A stretch of DNA of 7,893 nucleotides from SMTZ1-83 sp048883405 (GTDB lineage Archaea; Asgardarchaeota; Thorarchaeia; Thorarchaeales; Thorarchaeaceae), in assembly GCA_048883405.1 (NCBI GenBank), contig JBHLQS010000134.1:1-7893 (forward strand), read 5' to 3'. The translations under genes and the position numbers were made by a program. Within the stretch, counting starts at the first letter, position 1; each line of letters opens with the position of its first letter. The notes beneath the pieces are model-generated. The model was not told the DNA's origin. It was given only the letters and a program-made list of their open reading frames with translations, and ran no database searches. Positions 6,724 to 7,893 of this stretch are shown here, one piece after another.

Positions 6724-6745
6724 AGGACTGATTACAAATCAGCCT
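6724..6745. other. Hairpin-forming inverted repeat after the surface protein gene
   Basis: CTGATT (6728-6733) and AATCAG (6737-6742) pair perfectly around a three-base loop ACA. The stem extends by AGG/CCT if A6727 is bulged out, giving nine pairs. No T-tract follows on the plus strand, so it is not by itself a standard terminator. It could protect or process the 3' end of the mRNA. Confidence 0.4.
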
Positions 6746-6756
6746 AGGAAATGAAA

Positions 6757-6797
6757 TGGCAAGGAAACCAATCTCCTTGCCAGTCTATCTCTTTTTT
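6757..6797 (+). terminator. Probable terminator: 9-bp hairpin and T6 tract between convergent genes
   Basis: TGGCAAGGA (6757-6765) pairs perfectly with TCCTTGCCA (6774-6782) around an eight-base loop, and six T residues follow at 6792-6797 after a pyrimidine-rich stretch. It lies 41 bases past the surface protein stop. Archaeal RNA polymerase ends transcription mainly at T-tracts; the hairpin may stabilise the transcript end. On the minus strand the hairpin lies 24 bases past the permease stop and is followed by ATTTCATTTCC, so it may serve both directions. Confidence 0.5.
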
Positions 6798-6806
6798 GAA
6801 TTCTCT

Positions 6807-7694
6807 CTAGAACTGCGAGAGTGCGCCTTTTCTTCTGACATACCTCTCAGTATATCTGAACATGAGCACACCTAGGAGTAGGAAGATCACATCCAATATC
6901 ATGAGCGCAGTGATTGCATTCGCCACTAGAGAGCCACCGAGGGCCCCCAAGAGGAATCCCCGAAAGCCCTCTACGCTCCATGTCAATGGAGATGCCACTG
7001 ATATGTACTGGAGAACGGGTGGCAACACTGCAATTGGGTAGGACATCGGAGCTACCAAGAACAATACACTTGACAGTAGCTCGACTACCATCCATGCCTG
7101 TTTGGCTAATAGGATGATACAGACAACAGTGAAGACGAGCCCCTGCATCGCTATGATAGACAAAGCCACTACTCCAAGAGCTGGAAGCACTCCCCACATA
7201 TCGAGCTGCACTCCAAATATGAGAACAGAACCTACTAGCTGGAGAATCACTCCGAGACCTCCATGTTGTAGATTATGGAGTGTAGACCCCCAAACAAGAG
7301 TTCCTTTGCCCATCGGTGTTGACATCAGGGTTTCTAGAGTGCCCACATTCTGTTCTCGACGGAGAGCGAATCCTGTACCCCACATTAAACTGATAGCTAG
7401 ACCGGCATATGCATTGCCTATTGCGACGTAGCTTAACCAGTCACCTGTGCCAACCATCCCCTCGAGGAATGTCGACTCTGTCCCTCCACTTACAGCAACT
7501 CCGGTAAGTAGAAGAGGAATAAACCAAAGGAAGGGCATTACGATGAACCAAAGCACGCTGAGCGGATAGCTGAATTCAACCTTCCACTGCTTGATGGCTA
7601 GCGCGTTGGCTGCCCTTAGCTCTGCTCGCAAGCCTTCCCTCTTCCACATCTTTTCGAAGATGATTGATCTCTTGACCTCTGTCGTTTCAGTCAT
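6807..7694 (-). CDS. ABC-2 type transporter permease
   Basis: Membrane subunit of an ABC exporter. The 295-residue protein has a cytoplasmic N-terminal stretch with an amphipathic run (about 20-45), then about six membrane segments (near 46-68, 88-110, 147-165, 170-196, 205-230 and 255-280) and a short basic tail. The cytoplasmic segment between TM2 and TM3, RREQNVGTLETLMSTPMGKG (112-131), is the hallmark of ABC-2 permeases, where a GTLE-x-L-xx-(T/S)P motif is common and this region contacts the ATPase. The late segment APMSYPIAVLPPVLQYIS with SPLTW and EGFRG (215-246) is also typical. The start ATG has a GGAGG site eight bases upstream. It follows another permease gene with one base between stop and start, so the two are almost certainly cotranslated partners. 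The substrate (drug, lipid, polysaccharide or peptide) is not readable from sequence. Confidence 0.88.
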   Translation of the reverse strand: MTETTEVKRSIIFEKMWKREGLRAELRAANALAIKQWKVEFSYPLSVLWFIVMPFLWFIPLLLTGVAVSGGTESTFLEGMVGTGDWLSYVAIGNAYAGLAISLMWGTGFALRREQNVGTLETLMSTPMGKGTLVWGSTLHNLQHGGLGVILQLVGSVLIFGVQLDMWGVLPALGVVALSIIAMQGLVFTVVCIILLAKQAWMVVELLSSVLFLVAPMSYPIAVLPPVLQYISVASPLTWSVEGFRGFLLGALGGSLVANAITALMILDVIFLLLGVLMFRYTERYVRRKGALSQF

Positions 7695-7695
7695 C

Positions 7696-7893
7696 TCAGA
7701 ACCCTCCCATATGTCCTCGTTGCCTCGACCACCTCTCGGCGTAGCTAAATGACCCTATTCCTAGAATCCAGAATAAGAGCCCGATGAGTCCCAGCCCGGC
7801 TAATGTCGACAAGAATCCTATCAGGTTCATGACTCCAGTTATCGCTAATTCCCGGATAGTCACTATCGCGAGGGTTGTCGGAACCAAATATGC
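7696..7893 (-). CDS. C-terminal part of a second ABC-2 type permease (partial)
   Basis: The frame is open to the right edge, so only the last 65 residues are visible. They show a stretch reaching TIRELAITG, one long membrane helix (about residues 20-50), and a cytoplasmic end YAERWSRQRGHMGGF. A last TM followed by an (A/S)E-x-x-x-R-x-x-G tail is the common end of ABC-2 permeases. The TTG at 7887 is not a credible start, because the frame continues upstream to the edge. The gene stops one base before the start of the next permease, which supports a heterodimeric transporter. The ATPase gene is expected farther right, before this gene. Confidence 0.62.
   Translation of the reverse strand, partial: AYLVPTTLAIVTIRELAITGVMNLIGFLSTLAGLGLIGLLFWILGIGSFSYAERWSRQRGHMGGF
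7703..7707 (-). promoter_or_regulatory. Ribosome binding site GGAGG of the downstream permease gene
   Basis: On the minus strand GGGAGGG lies within the final codons of the upstream permease, with GGAGG eight bases before the ATG at 7694. The stop of the upstream gene and this start are one base apart (TGA-G-ATG), an arrangement favouring reinitiation by the same ribosomes. Confidence 0.6.

Noticed and set aside
6847..7197. 116-residue open frame on the minus strand
   Set aside because: Same strand, different frame, within the ABC-2 permease gene whose own frame has clear family motifs.
1..7893. CRISPR array, tRNA or rRNA genes, insertion sequences, phage or integrase genes
   Set aside because: Reading both strands showed no regularly spaced repeats, no cloverleaf-like motifs with T-arm consensus, no transposase-like proteins and no terminal inverted repeats.

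Overview
This 7.9-kb window looks archaeal. Four starts carry GGTGA- or GGAGG-type ribosome binding sites matching the archaeal 16S 3' end. There is a Dim1/KsgA-type rRNA dimethylase with archaeal-style sequence, and a large secreted protein with one C-terminal membrane anchor and many N-glycosylation sequons, the usual layout of an archaeal surface glycoprotein. Gene content and the mid-range base composition (judged by eye, not counted) would fit an uncultivated lineage such as an Asgard (Thorarchaeota-like) archaeon. That placement is inference; no phylogenetic marker was analysed.

Layout. (1) Bases 1-74 hold the last 23 codons of a plus-strand gene whose tail resembles the acetyl-CoA hydrolase/CoA-transferase family. 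Its stop overlaps, tail to tail, the stop of (2) a minus-strand 14-TM MFS exporter of the DHA2/EmrB-QacA type (71-1573). (3) A short divergent spacer (1574-1686) separates this from a plus-strand run: an orphan nucleotidyltransferase-fold protein (1687-2505), an FdhD-type sulfurtransferase for formate dehydrogenase maturation (2586-3377), and a Dim1/KsgA 16S rRNA adenine dimethyltransferase (3387-4292). The Dim1 ribosome binding site overlaps the fdhD stop codon, so those two are probably translated together. (4) After a 101-base spacer with a possible promoter comes a 773-residue exported, membrane-anchored glycoprotein of unknown function (4394-6715). (5) A 91-base convergent spacer contains two hairpins and a T6 tract. 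(6) On the minus strand from the right edge are two ABC-2 type permease genes spaced one base apart (7696-7893 partial, 6807-7694), which probably form one heterodimeric exporter. Its ATPase is presumably beyond the right edge.

No spacer exceeds 300 bases; the longest are 113, 101, 91 and 80 bases. I saw no tRNA, rRNA, CRISPR array, insertion sequence or integrase. The plus-strand trio mixes cofactor maturation, ribosome maturation and an orphan nucleotidyltransferase with no obvious shared pathway. I see no clear new multigene system. The best leads are the orphan nucleotidyltransferase, the FdhD with only one cysteine at the CxxC site, the divergent Dim1 and the sequon-dense surface protein.
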